From Eurosta solidaginis (lineage: Eukaryota > Arthropoda > Insecta > Diptera > Tephritidae), in NCBI RefSeq assembly GCF_040869045.1, contig NC_090319.1, positions 54,284,779-54,348,778 of the forward strand: DNA of 64,000 nucleotides, read 5' to 3'. The notes under the pieces were generated by a model. That model had not been told where the DNA came from. It saw only the letters and a list, made by a program, of their open reading frames with translations, and ran no database searches. Position 1 is the first letter of the stretch; the number at the start of each line of letters is the position of its first letter. Positions 21,760 to 34,699 of this stretch are shown here, in pieces. The translations under genes were made by a program, and so were the position numbers.

Positions 21760-23375
21760 CCATCCGCCTTGGAAAAAGAGGATTATACAATTGTTTTGTG
21801 AACAATTGTATAAGACTCTTTGTTTGTATTTAGATGATTTTGGTATTTTACTGTAACTTGATATTGTATTGAAAGAGTTTTTGAATTTAGTTTCTAATTT
21901 GCTGACTTTCATACTTTTATTATTGGCATCTTACATATAAATTTCTTTTTGTTTTTGTACAATTCCCTTTTTATTTAAAAATTTTAAATTTTTACATATA
22001 GAAATTCTTAAATTTTACTTATTTTATTTATTTAATTTATTTTATTTGTTTTATTTATTTTATTGATTTAATTTATTTTATTTGCCGGATTTTAAATGTG
22101 TGCACTCACTTAAAATCCGCTTGTCTTTAGCAATTTGTATTAACTAACCGAGCAAATTGGAATGCTTATTTTACGATTATGTTTTAAGTTGTCAAAAGAT
22201 GTTTTAAATGGGTTTAAGCCTATTTTTATGGACTATTATTTTCTTATTTTTATTGTTCCTACCATTATTTAGTAACTTATGCAAATTATTTCCCTATCGA
22301 AATTTTTCTATGTATATAAGTTACTGTACAAATTTTTATTTTTTATCTACCGAGGGTTAGAGTAAAAATATTTTCCTATTAATATTTTCTAATCTATTGG
22401 GGTTAAAGTGGAGTACTTTCCTAATATGTAAAAATATGACCTTATGAGACCTAGGTAATAAATTATTGTATTAATTTTGTTTTAATAAACTAATTCCGCA
22501 TATTATTCAAGGAGAAAAAAAGTTTTTGGTTTTTTCACTTGCATTTTTTTCATTCATAATAAGGTAAATCTGTAAAAATTGTAAAGAAAATAGAGGGGTT
22601 GCTGGTGGAAGAGCGGGTAGTTATGTATTGGTAGTGGTTTTATTAATGGATAAGTGGAAGGTACAGTGGGTGCAAAAAAATTTTCGTATCTTTAAATGTT
22701 CTTTTTATATTTTCGATAATTTCATATTTTCCAGCAATTTCTTTGATCTTATTTGTCATGCGATTTCTGCGGCGGCCACCAGGACAGAATCGTCATGACT
22801 TTTATGAAGAATTATTTTTATTTTTATTCCCGGATTTGTCACATGCACAACCTCTTTGGTTAATGCGTCTATTTGATCTTAGAGAACTATCAATTATTAT
22901 TTTACATTTGTGTACAGCCTGATAAGTAATTGTCCTAAGTCAATTTAATCATCTACAATCAGGTTTCTTGTATTTCCTACGCTACCATTTTTCTATCCTA
23001 AGATGAAAACGAGCGCGACATGTCTTATTGCTGCAAATTTATTTAGCGCTTCACTTATATTTTTATAGGTTCTCTTTGTGACTTTTCTTCATTTTTTCTT
23101 TTGTTGTTATGGGCTGGTTGAAAAATATATGTATTTTTTTTCGTTAGGGATTGCTTACTTCCACTGTCCTAGAATTTCCTATTGCTTCCTGACCATCTTT
23201 GTCAGGGACATTCAACGGAATTATGCAAGTTTTTTATTTGCTGTTGATTTTAGGCAGAACTCTCGGAGCTGGGTTTGCTGTGGATTTCTACATTTTTAAA
23301 TTCATGTGAAGTATTTATTGCTCTTTTTCAGCTTTGGGTTTGGTTTAGGTAATTGGTTGCAAAAACTGGTGTTTC

Positions 23376-23648
23376 TTAGATACGATTTGTGGCGGGTTTT
23401 ACCTGCCTAAATTTGTGCTTGATATAGTTTTTGAGCATCATAGCTATTGTGATGATCAATAGCATGAATACACAACCTATAACTGCTAACAAAACATCTG
23501 GAATATTTGGAGCAGCTTTTGTTTCTGGTTCAGCTGGTGGTTCATATTTTATTATCCTGTTCTCTGATGTTTCAGAGTTTCCTTTTCCTACCTCGTAGCC
23601 AGCTATGGCTACCATAATGCCTTGGGTTATTTTTGTCCACCAAGACAT
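23376..23648 (-). CDS. Small membrane-anchored protein inside the LTR retrotransposon
   Basis: A 90-codon intact frame starting MSWWTKITQGIMVAIAGYEV, with an acidic/Pro middle (EPPAEPETKAAPN), one strong transmembrane segment at about residues 52-71 (LLAVIGCVFMLLIITIAMML) and a basic tail. It is the only credible frame in the 3.2 kb interior and lies about 1.3 kb downstream of the primer-binding site. Small single-helix frames upstream of gag are recalled for some mdg1/412-type elements, but I cannot confirm homology here. Its survival while gag-pol is gone is notable. It could be retained by chance in a young copy. Confidence 0.5.
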   Translation of the reverse strand: MSWWTKITQGIMVAIAGYEVGKGNSETSENRIIKYEPPAEPETKAAPNIPDVLLAVIGCVFMLLIITIAMMLKNYIKHKFRQVKPATNRI

Positions 23649-24940
23649 TTTGAAATATATGTAATTATCTTCCTGCTTCTATGAGTAATGAACTAAGTTT
23701 AATTTTTAATACAATTTTTCGATTTTATTCTTTTATCTTATGCATTCCATTTTACTTTTGATATTCATTGATTTTTAATAAATTTACTTTATTTAATTAA
23801 TTGATATTTTAACAATTTACTTCTAAAATTATAATTTTTGTTTTACTTTAGAATTTTTCATTTCTGATTTAGGTATTTTAAATTTTTCCTTAAAAAAAAT
23901 TTTCTAATTTTTCTTTTCTTTTGTTTAATTAATTTTACAAAGTAACTAATATTTTTCTTTAGATTTTAGAAATAGTAATTTTTCTTTTTTTCTTTAATAT
24001 ACAAAATATTTTAAGAATTAATTTTTATGACATTTTGCTGATTTATTTTTCTTTAATTAATTAACATTATAGAAAAATTTGTTTCTAAAGTTTTTGATTT
24101 CCTTAAAAAAAATTTTTTAAATTTAATATTTTTGACATTTCTTAAAAATGAAACAATTTTTTTTCAAGGTATTGTTTAAAGTTAAATTTCTTGTTATTAT
24201 TATTTTTTTTTCTACGCCACATTGGGCTTCAATCTTTTTCCCTATATTTTTTTTTTGTGTTTAGTTTGTGTCATTTTCAAAGCTGACATCAAACTTTTGT
24301 AAAAAAAATTAGTTTATCCTACCATATTTAACAAAAAAAATCCCTAAGCAAAAACTTTCGTTTTTGCTAATGGTTTAGCGTCCATAAAGGCCGCTCAATT
24401 GATTCTAAAAATTTAAATAATTTAAATATACTTAATATACATAACATTCGCTGCCAGTCGTATTGTCCATTATGTCCTGTTGGTTTGCCATATAATATTA
24501 GTTGCCAGTCTTATGCCAATCATGCCCTGCTGGTTTGCTACTCTGCATTTATTTAGTGTCCGGCCACATATTATGATTATTCCACTCCATTTATGCGTTT
24601 AATTTATTATTGAGCTTCCATTATTTTGGTTCAAACAAACGTTCATAACTAATTGACCCAGATAACCACCATGAGTTTATTCGAATTTGCCAAAAGTCCG
24701 TTAAAATATTATTGGTAGTTGTCATACCAAGTTACGTTGGGTTGATCTAGTCTGCGATGTAATTATTGCTCCTTTTCTTCTGTGCAGGATTTTTATCCAA
24801 CATGATCTCAAAAAAAATTTTCTGTATGTTTTAAACTTGGCAGGACCTTTCATATTTTTAGCCAAATCTGTCAGGATCTTTTCCTCCAGCAAGATCTTTA
24901 GCAGTTTTGCCAATTTCTGATCAAGCTGGCAGGATCGCCA

Positions 24941-25664
24941 TGAAAAGTTACGATTCAATGTAAAGAGTGAAACGACTTTTGTAGTCTGATAATAATTCAA
25001 GATTAATTTTATTAAAGAAATTCTTTTTCTTTTATAGATAATTTCTCAACCTACACATTCATAATTATCTTAATACTAACTAAAAATATGTGCATGGTAT
25101 GCATCCATGTAGATTTGTATGCATGGTATGCCTACATGTAGATTTGTATGCAAGCAATGCATATATGTAGATTTGTATGCAAGCTATGCATATATGTAGA
25201 TTTGTATGCATGCTATGCATATATGTAGATTTGTATGCATGCTATGCATATATGTAGATTTGTATGCATAGTCTGCATACATGTAGATTTGTATGCAAGC
25301 TATGCATATATGTAGATTTGTGTGCATAGTCTGCATACCTGTAGATTTGTATGCATGCTATGCATACATGTAAATATGTATGCATTCGTCAGCAAATCGA
25401 TGTCTGGTTAATTCTCATTATTGGTTGTATGCAAATATTTTGGTGAGAAACTAAAATTGATAATAAAGCAGAATTTATTATTTGTGAACAGACAAGAGTG
25501 TCATATTCGGCATTCCATTGATGTTAGGTAACCGCTGTGTTAGGTCAATAATTTGTATAATATTGTAATATGATTGAGCTGTTAAAAATTTATTGCATAG
25601 GAGTTCATGATGCGTAATGCCGCAAAATGTATTGCATAGGCGGGCATAGACGCTTAATGCTACA
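24941..25664 (-). repeat. LTR (5' LTR on the element's strand), 724 bp
   Basis: It has the same ends as the LTR at 21123. It carries nine units of the 29 bp minisatellite (about 25107-25365) instead of six, which accounts for the whole 87 bp length difference. Confidence 0.9.
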
Positions 25665-25920
25665 GTATGCCGGCAATGTAGTGAAAATATTCACAATAGT
25701 GCTATAGTACAAATAGATTGTGTGTCAGAATCGTTTATTTTTAACAAATTATTTTAATAAAATATAGCTAAACAAAAGCACCACGACCAAAATTGCCCAA
25801 AGCTCGCTAATAGCCCGAATCTCCATCTTTACAACCAAAACTTTATTTATAGATTTGGAGTCCAAATCAGAGCGAGAAAGGACCCGTACATAAAAACAGC
25901 AATTAGAAATAATATATATG
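25665..25920 (+). repeat. Family A copy 4, right part
   Basis: It resumes at GTATGCCGGCAATG and runs to GCAATTAGAAATAATATATATG. A short piece (about 9 bp around AGAGCAACT in other copies) is missing next to the junction. Confidence 0.8.
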
Positions 25921-27290
25921 ATCGTTGTTGTAACCGCGGTAGTCATATTCCTTGACAACAATCCCAAAATATGTTGTACTTCGGCTAATGTAACCAAATA
26001 TCACTAAGGCACGAGTGCAGCTGAAGTTGAGATGCTGATACATCAGAAAACTATTCGAGAATGTGATACGTGAATAATCTAGAGGCGTGTAGAAGCACAC
26101 CGGTGCAGAAACATTAGCACTGGCAGATTAAGTAAGCGTCGAACAGATGTGGCGTTGGATTCCAAGGCGATCTCAAGATTTCTTACGTGAGAATGCGAAC
26201 ATGTTCAATATAGCTATAACTTCATTATTTTGTTTATACATTAGTTCCGTATAGTGATGTATGTACATAGGAGATATGCTCCATAACAAGGGTGCTCAGG
26301 CTAAGGCTTGGCGACTAACGGAGCCAAATGACAATAACGTCAATAAAAAGTATAACAACTTCCTTCCCAGAATGGCAATAAATAATCCGAAAAATTGGTT
26401 TCATCCTGAAATATAAATGAAAATTCGAAACTACATTGCGAAAGCAACAACAACAAGCAACGAAATACCATGGAACAGCAGGTGCAGGAAAGAATGTTGA
26501 TCGAATTTCTTGCCGCTCCTTTGTTTGTGTTACATGCCGGCCCCAACGAAGTTCAAAACTTGATATTCTTTTGAATTTCAAAGCACACTGTGATGATTTT
26601 GCGTGTTTACCGTAATCAATTTGGTTATTGTTGGGATCCAGCCGGAGCCAAAGTGAATAAGTATCGAACAATTGTCTTGCCTATCGTTTGATTTTATGAA
26701 ATTACAAATTTTTATTTGTAAGCATAGTGTGGCTATTTCCTGTATTATTCTAACGATATCGATTTGGTTATTGTTGGGAGCCATACGGAGCCAAAAAACC
26801 GTTTCGCATGCTTCATTAGTATCTTGCTCATACATCGCCGTGTTCGTATCCTTTTCTGAACGCTTAATTTGGTATGTGATCGTGCCCTCATTTTATGTAG
26901 CCTGCTCTTGAAAGTATCAATAGTATCATAAGGTAGTTTTTTACCGCATATGACTGAATCAATATCATGGTAGCGGTGCATGACGTCAGACCCCTCAACG
27001 AGAATGTTTTTTTTTTTTTTTGTTATTTTTATGACAAAAATACCTCGCGGAAATTCGGTACCCGATATTTTACCCAACTCCCAGGGGAACGGTTCGCTTT
27101 GCAGATTTTACTCGCCTTAATGAATGGGCGTAGTCCTTTTGTATCACAGGAGATCGATTTATTTACTTTAAGTTTATTGAAGGAAGCGTAGAAATGCTCA
27201 CTAGTTCACGGTATTGTATGCACTAGTACCAATAACCTATATGATCTTTCTTTCTGACCAGCAGCCAATAGCACCCGAAACTACTTACTA
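25921..27290. other. Unrecognised intronic sequence with a short direct repeat
   Basis: TTTGGTTATTGTTGGGA followed by CGGAGCCAAA occurs near 26621 and again near 26761, with a weaker third relative near 26310. Minus-strand open frames of about 110-118 codons cover the area and share a PNNNQID word because of this repeat. I do not recognise them and consider them doubtful. Confidence 0.3.
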
Positions 27291-27540
27291 GCTACCCCAG
27301 CGGGTTAGGGGTCAGAACATACCCGCAGTAGGTATGCCTGTCCTAAGAGGCGACTAAAATACAAAATTGATTCAAGGGGTTGTGTAGCGCGACCCTCTCA
27401 AGGGGTTGCCAGCGCAATATATAGCATAGAGGCTCTGGCGAGCCCAAGCTCCTCATGGAACTTGGGGTGGGGAGGGAGGGATGGCCTGAAGGTTTAATGT
27501 GGCCATATAAATCGTTCCCGAGATGGTCGGGATAGCACCT
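27291..27540 (+). repeat. Family D repeat, copy 1
   Basis: It starts GCTACCCCAGCGGGTTAGGG, contains ATGCCTGTCCTAAGAGGCGA and TTGATTCAAGGGGTTG, and ends CGTTCCCGAGATGGTCGGG. It is shared with copies at 49028, 57590 and, inverted, 62899 and 47822. The 3' portion found in other copies is missing here. Confidence 0.7.
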
Positions 27541-28730
27541 TAGGTTAGGTTGAACTGCCGGTCCATGAGGACCTCACATAGACTGAATAAGTCCGTTGTG
27601 TTACCAGAAGTTTGTTTTAACGACCAAACTGAAAACCCCTTCAAAAACCAGGACCTATGTTATAAAATAACTCCGTCCTCTTGGCAAATACTAGAAGCTT
27701 CCTAGGATTTAAGCCACTTGCTGCTTCTAGATCTGACAGCTGTATCACTCCTAATAGCTGGAACCTTAGCCTGGCAAGCGCAGGGCAAGAGCACAGAACG
27801 TGCTCGATCATTTCCACCTCCAACTTCCTACATCTGCTATCACTGACCAAGCCTAATTTAAAGGCATGTGACGCCAGAAGGCAGTGCCCAGTCAGAATAC
27901 CCGTCATAAGTCTACAATCCTCTCTTTTTAATGATAGAAGCAACTTTGTTAGTCTTAGGTTGTACGACCTGCACATAATCTTCGACACTTTACAGCGCCG
28001 CGCTTGAACCCACACCTTTCCCGCTTGGTCGATCATGTGCACCTCTCGCCTTCGCTTAATTTCGCCCAGTCTAATTGGGACGTCTACGGAGCAAGCTTCA
28101 AGGGATGCGCCCTTTTTAGCTAGTTCATCCGCTTTTTCACTCCCATCTATTCCCATATGCCCTGGGACCCAATATAGATGTATCCTTCTCCCTGTCCCGA
28201 TCCTCTCCAGGGATTGCTTACACTCTAACACGCATTTAGATGCTGTGCTATACGAGATTATTGCCTTAATTGCTGCTTGACTGTCAATATAAAAGTTAAC
28301 ACGATTGCAGCTTGGGCTATTTTCTTCCAGGGTTTCTACTGCTTTGGTTACGGCTACTATTTCCGCTTGGAAAACGTTACAGTAATCCGGCAGCCTGTAG
28401 GATCTGTTTATTTCCGGATCAGCACAGTATACCGCAGACCCTACTCCTTCCACTACTTTGGAACCATCTGTGTACACATGTATCGCCTCGTCCGCCATTT
28501 GAGCATCTTTGCGCCAACCGTCCCCCTCTATTGGGGCCTTAAGATCGCCCTCGAAACGCAGAATGGGGTTGGTTTCAGGGCTCCTGTAATGCTAAGCATT
28601 GATAGTCTGCATACCACCTCTTAATTTTTTGAGGTAGGTTGCTTTTTGTGTGGCTTTCCACCAAACAAGAACTCCATAGTATAGGATAGGGCTTACAAGC
28701 GCTATAAAAACGCAATTGTGCTGTGTTACT
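27541..28730 (-). pseudogene. RNase H-bearing LINE fragment (I-group type), 5' truncated
   Basis: A minus-strand frame of 285 codons (28498-27641) carries RNase H: YTDGSK (D11), FQAE (E46), YIDSQAA (D72), then LYWVPGHMGIDGSEKADELA. A C-terminal region ends in an H-X4-C-type knuckle (IEHVLCSCPAL). Upstream (28730-28500) a reverse transcriptase tail (PILYYGVLVWW, KKLRGGMQTI) and RFEGDLKAPIE are recognisable, but a stop and frame change separate them. The 3' end has AACCTAACCTAAG like the 16045 fragment. The first half of the element is absent. The RNase H frame itself is intact, unlike the copies at 16 kb and 45.8 kb. Confidence 0.8.
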
Positions 28731-28833
28731 GGAGCGTACCTGATCTGTATCCGGCAAAGGACAATCACATCGATAACACTCCCCAAAGCCTTCGGGGAGC
28801 AACCTTATCGCTACAACAACAACAACAACTTAC
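28731..28833 (+). repeat. Family D 3' tail
   Basis: GATCTGTATCCGGCAAAGGA through CCTTCGGGGAGCAACCTTATCGC to an ACA repeat. It matches the 3' part of the 57590 copy and is joined directly to the LINE fragment. Confidence 0.65.
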
Positions 28834-31680
28834 CAGCTACAGCAGTAATTTGTTATCATTTTAATCTGTTTTGAATTTTCCCGAAAAATGAAGGTGTTCA
28901 TATCCTAACAAATCTAGCCCTTTTCCTGATTCTATCAAAATCAGGGCAAGCGCAAGGAAACTGCTCAGCCGTCTCCTCCTTCTGACCATCGTTTCGATGA
29001 CCAAAGAAGGGAATGATATAAATGCTTGCGGTTTAAGGAACGCCTGTTCATACCCCATTCTGGCCATATTTTATTTATTCTTTATACATCACTCTTATCT
29101 TTGGGAGCAGTTTCAAGCTCAGAGTTTAAACCATTTTGTATTTATTTTATTGCTCAGAATTGGAAAATTTTGTATAAAATTTTTGTTTTCCTGTTAGATA
29201 GTCTAACCTGTGTACTCTTTTAATTTTTTTAGTGCATACATTTAGGCAGATACGTGAGTAAGTTTTCAGTATAAATGTTCTATTAAACGAAAAATTACAC
29301 TGAAGATGAACGCCGATGTGCATCAATTATACACCCCGTCGACCTATCATATACCTTTTATGTTTGAGTAAATTTTTATTTGTAATGTGCCACTAAAAAG
29401 CAGCATAGAAACGAAGTCAAGCAGCGAAATTTATATGAAAAGTCATTGTAACAGTCAAATCACATTTCCATTGGCAATGAAGGCATTTGCATTCAATAAT
29501 TAAACTTCTACGCCCACATGATGACACGTGACTCAACTGCAAAAAAAAGCCATAAGTCAACCAGCGTAGTATTCGTTGCAGCGTTATCACAAATCACTTA
29601 TGTTTCTACGCGCTTGTAAAGAATGAGTTCGGTGGGAATATTTGCTTGAATGGAACTCCAATTAAAAATTTCATTCGAGTTCGCATTTATGCATCTTCGT
29701 ATATTTCGATTTACATTTAGATTAAAAAAATAAAAAATTGTAAAACTGATTAAACGCCTAAAAGTAGGCAACAGTAGTTGAAAAATCTTTTTTTTTTTTT
29801 GTTACGTTACAGGGTGACAATGTCACGGATGTTAACTTCAACTCTGTTGCTATGAGAAAATATAATTTTTGTGGACACGTGAAATGCTGTTTAACAAAAA
29901 ATCAAAAAACTTCTCTTAAGCCCAAAAGTGTGCAGCTTTTATGTACGTGTCTCTCAAATTGCTGGAAAAATCATATTATATTGCCCCAGGCGTTGCCCTT
30001 ATAAATATTTCGGATGGAACTCATAAACGAGAACTAATGTATCTCGTCGCAATGGGATGTACAAATTTCTCAGATCAGTATCAGACGAACTATCGGGCGA
30101 ACCTGAACATGTTTGCATACATATGCTGACCAACGAGCTGTCATTTCTATGTAATGGTTTGTTTACTACTGATCTGTTTTGTGTTATTTCCCAAACCGGT
30201 GATCTATTATTCCCAAAGTTAACTCATAGGAACCATTCGTGCGGTTGAAAAAAAACTGAACTGGTAGTCTAAGACCGCCAAGAAGCGGTATTGCTGAAAT
30301 TAAAGCTATTCTTATGTATCATCGGGAAATTCTGTATAGCCTCTGAATTGTAAATATTTACGGTTATGGAAATTATTGTTAGGAGAGCTAATTTAGGCCG
30401 GCCACTGGTCCTAATCCCAATAAAATAGAACTGGGACCAAAAACACTTCAAACGAATCGAATACGCACGAAGTTAACACAACCAATAAACAGGACACACA
30501 AATAGTGATGAGCCCAGGTATGATGAGCGGATAAAATAGCAAATGAATGCTAGCAATTTGTGTGCAGCAGCCAAATAATACTTAAGACCAAATCATATTT
30601 TATCTTTGGCTATTTGTTTATATTTTGATTTAAGTTTTTATTTTGTATATTTTTTAATGCTTCAACAACATTTACAACAAAACAGGCGTGTCTGTCCAAT
30701 AGTACGTAAATGAGAGGAAATTAATTCCGCAATGCAAACATTTGAGTAGCACAGGCAGGCTGACTTCAAAAACGATAACAGTCAAGCGGCTCGCCATCTA
30801 CCCTGACTAGACAGCCATTTTAGGCGGGCGCATAAAAAAATATTAAAACTAAACACACAAAAGAGGAAAGAGGAAAATGATGGTGATGCAGACGAGTCTC
30901 CAATTTCATTTTCATGCATATAATATGAGACATGAGCTCAGAGTGCTTATATGAAACTCCCGCCTTTTTTCACAGCCTCTTGACCACCCTGCCTCGCAAA
31001 TGCATAGCTTAACAACCTTTTGAATGGTAGCCAGCTGTAAATTGTCACAACCATCGAGTGAGCAGTGCACGAGTCGAAACACATTTACATATTTAAACAC
31101 TGTCATGTTGTTTGATGCGATTTCGCTGCCGAAAGTGACTCATTCTATTCCGTATGGGCTCACACTGAAATCAGCCGGCCTGCCAATGTTTTCGAACAAA
31201 TTACTTATTGACGTGTTGATGCAGCAGCAATTTGAGTGGCGAACTCAATGTGATATATTTGTTGGTGTAGCTGCATCATGCTGACATGCACTTCCACAGC
31301 GCCCACGCTATTCCACTGTACTCTACATTGAAAATACCATAAAGTAAACAAAAGTGTATTCGCATGATTCAGAAGTGGAATATAAACGTAAACAAAAAAT
31401 TATACATACACACACAACACAATTGAGTTTATGCAACTAAATGGCGACAATCAATTGACTTTTATGTGGATTAGTCTGTCTGGCGAATTTTGTATTCTGT
31501 GACACTAATCGTTGAGCCAAACAGACACAAAAGGAGAATTGAGGCTAATAGGTAGCGTATCCGTATTTTTTCGGTTGGTTGAAATATCTATTAGTGCGGA
31601 CGAAACGACGGATTCACTTTAATATGGTATTTTCACTCAGCAACGTATTTGACGCCCGAAGCAAAAAAACACAAGCAGGT
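28834..31680. other. Intronic, no recognised gene or repeat family
   Basis: AT-rich sequence with a T run at 29785. Only short scattered open frames are present, with no family motifs. I see nothing supportable here. Confidence 0.45.
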
Positions 31681-31990
31681 CCTCAGTGATATCCACGAAT
31701 AGAAGAAAAATACCTAGAACTAGCAGAAGAGGAACGCACTCTCCCTAGGGAAACGCGCGTCACTCTAGCTCAACTTCGATCTGGGTACTGTAACAGGTTA
31801 AACTCTTACCTATCCAGAATCAACCCCGACATACAAAATATATGTCTTGTTTGCAATGTGTCCCCACATGACACCAACCATTCAATTGTAACGCCTCTAA
31901 CACCCCTCTCATTATAGTCCACCCCTGTTGAAACAGCAAGTTTCCTTGGACTCCCGTTAGAGGAAATTGATGACAATTTGTGATTGCCAA
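31681..31990 (+). pseudogene. Jockey-like LINE C-terminal remnant
   Basis: Plus-strand coding remnant: VTLAQLRSGYCNRLNSYLSR followed by PDIQN, PHDTN, a frame change, then TPLSL and FLGLPLEEIDDN. It is the same family as 10088-10334. Only the C-terminus remains. Confidence 0.65.
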
Positions 31991-34304
31991 AGCACTGCTA
32001 CCACAACAACGTCTTAAGCAACAGAAATACCCAAAAATCGTATTCCGCATTTTTTATTGACATGTTGGCAAGGACTACCTTTGCTTCACATCGTGTATAT
32101 ATCTTAGGTACCAAGTAATTTCCCCGTTGAGCGTCCAGAAGTACAAGTTTGAGTAAGCTGTTGTAGTTTGGGATCTTGCCTCTACGAAATTCCCATCTTG
32201 CTCTATATAAACAAAATCGCAAGACCCACTTATTAGTCAAAAAGGTATAACATACAATAAAAATTGTAATAACGGTATTAATTAAATGATAGCCGGTCAA
32301 TAACAGTACTCAAATTGCATGTACAATGGTCAATAACGGTACTCAAATTGCATGTACAAAATAAATGGTCTTCATAAAATAACTTGTTTTCAAATATAAA
32401 CTGAATAGTTTGAATTTGACCAAAATCATTTTTCATGTCAATCAATTGTGAACAAGTCCACATTTCGTACCCCGTTTACTTGACGCTACAACTCGTATAC
32501 CCCTTCAAAAAGATACAAAAGTAATGCAAGCACTTTAAATACATTCCAATACAGTGAGACGGACTACTGAATACCGGAAAATTACAGTTAAATGCAAAAT
32601 AGACGGGAAAAGAACATACACAATTTCATTGTCTATCGTTCAGTGCAATAAATGTATCAATAGCCTGCACTTAGGCGCATTAAAAATTTAACACGCAAAA
32701 GCATTACAACAAAATGGGATATACATATCTTGCTCTTGCGGCGAGTAATAATGGATAGGAAAGCACTTATGTAGCTGTCAATGGTGTGCTATGCACCAAC
32801 ACATATCCTTATTAAGATTTCTACTTGAAAGCCGCACATAACGTTAAGGCAAAAGGTACTGTTCAGGGTTGTGTGAAGCGGGGCAGTTCCAATTTCTGAC
32901 ATTCTGCGGTTTTGCGCAGAGTTTTCTCAGTCCATTTGGATCGCGTTGAATTATTAAATATGTGAATTGACTGCTGTCACTTGCAAAAGGCCACAGAATT
33001 AAGACAAAGCTTTTTAGAGCAGTTTACATTTTCTTTTGTTTTTCACGTACTTTGCTTTGAATCGGGATAAGCTTTATGTTGTCATATCACATTCTTGGCT
33101 TGAAATAAAGTTGCATACTTTTTCATAGTTCGAAAATATAATAAACTCTTTTTTTTAACGTCCTCAATGTTGTCAACCACCAAATCACTGTAATTCCAAT
33201 TTTACAAGACCATCAAAATAGCACATTCTTGCTGCCTTATTGTGCGCACACCTTCTGGTGCCCGCAACCCAACAAACTACAATCAAACAACTTAACTACT
33301 CAACATTGTTGTTATTGACTGCATTGTTTTCTCTGCTTGTTCAATGTCTGCTCTATCTCCTCCGTTGCCACATATCCTCGGTTCGGCATGGCAAGCATCA
33401 TTCTCAGCCACCAACGCATAAACGACTCATTGACACGCACCTCACGTAATTGTCGAGCTGCGTGTTACAACCGAATTCTGCTACACCCCGCCTCATTGAT
33501 CTAGCCGTTTTACATTTTAAACGGTCATGTGCTCAAAATCATTCGCCGTTATAGAAATAACGTTACGAATGTATTTTCTGTTAGTGACATTACTAAAAAA
33601 AGTTTCGTTTGTATTTTTGTTTCAGCATATTTTTTGTTTTACCTCTTCGTTCATCTTAACACTTGTCACAGGGAGGCTCATATTTTTGCTTTTTGTGTAT
33701 CAAACGCCCCAATATTCATATTTACCCATGAAAACTTTTTCGAGGAGTTTTATGAAGTACGAAGAGAAACGGATTGAGAATTGCTGTACGCCATCGATAA
33801 GTGTCGCCTGTCAATTTCAGCTCACTAACTAACCAAGCCACCAATCACATACCTCTGATTGTTTGCGGCTACTCTAGGGTATGACATACAATCCGGCAAT
33901 CTGGCGTGAAACAAGCATGACATAATTTTGGCCGCAAGATAAGCAACAAATCTGTTACGGTATCCGTGTAAATTTAGTTAGCAAGAGATTTTGTTCGAAT
34001 GCTTAATGAATGCTTGAATATTTATTTTATGTAATTTTTTTTATTCTATGAATCGCCGATTATCTAAAAAAATCGTAATCGTATAGAGAATAAGGCCAAA
34101 ATGCACAAAGCATAATTTTAGGTGCAAACAAAAAAGTTACTCTGTTTTAAAATTCGCTAGGCTTGTGGTATCAAGAGTTTAGTTGTGTTTTTTGTCTAAT
34201 GTTTGCCATTAGTTTGCTGAAAAATTTAACCGTTTTAGGCGCCTTCCATGAATCTTACGCCTATTATCTGCTTGCGACCAAATTTCTAGTAGCGGTATGT
34301 CCTT
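31991..34304. other. Intronic, nothing recognised except a short duplication
   Basis: A 33 bp segment GGTCAATAACRGTACTCAAA is tandemly repeated at about 32296 and 32329. No gene or mobile-element family was recognised. Confidence 0.45.
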
Positions 34305-34699
34305 TTTATACCTTTCATGAAAATGAAATGGTATATTAATTTCGTCACGAAACCGAAAATTGTAAGTCCTTAAAGGAAGATAGATAGACCGAAATAATCA
34401 GGTTGAAGAGCTGAGTTGATTTAGCCATGTCCGTCTGTCCGTCTGTCTGTTTTTTGCAAACTAGTCCCTCAATTTTTGAGATATCTTGATAAAATTTGGT
34501 GAGCGGGTGTATTTGGGTGTCCGATTAGACATTTGTCGGAACCGACCGGATCGGACCACTATAGCATATATCCTCCATACAACCGATTTTTCAGAAAAAG
34601 AGGATTTTTGTAATATCTTACCCAATTTAACAGATTGAAGCTTCAAACTTCACCATATACTTTCCTATATTCCACATATTGTTGCCTGAAAAAATTGAT

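Larger units (their letters stand above)
21123..25664 (-). mobile_element. Non-autonomous LTR retrotransposon, 4.5 kb, minus strand
   Basis: Two direct LTRs (21123-21759 and 24941-25664) flank a 3.2 kb interior. GTAT target duplications sit at 21119-21122 and 25665-25668. On the minus strand the LTR starts TGTAGCATTAAG and ends CTTTTCA. The primer-binding site TGGCGATCCTGCC begins immediately inside the upstream LTR (24940 downward), and a short purine-rich tract AAGGCGGATGG abuts the other LTR. The interior is very AT-rich and lacks recognisable gag, protease, reverse transcriptase or integrase. The TGTAG start, TGGCGA primer site and 4 bp duplication suggest the mdg1/412 part of Ty3/gypsy; that is inference. 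Confidence 0.88.

Noticed and set aside
31024..31284. 86-codon plus-strand frame
   Set aside because: No recognised motif, no splice or promoter evidence, and base composition like its surroundings.
33527..33832. Overlapping Phe/Leu-rich open frames of about 80-100 codons
   Set aside because: Two frames are open over the same AT-rich stretch, as expected by chance; no family is recognised.
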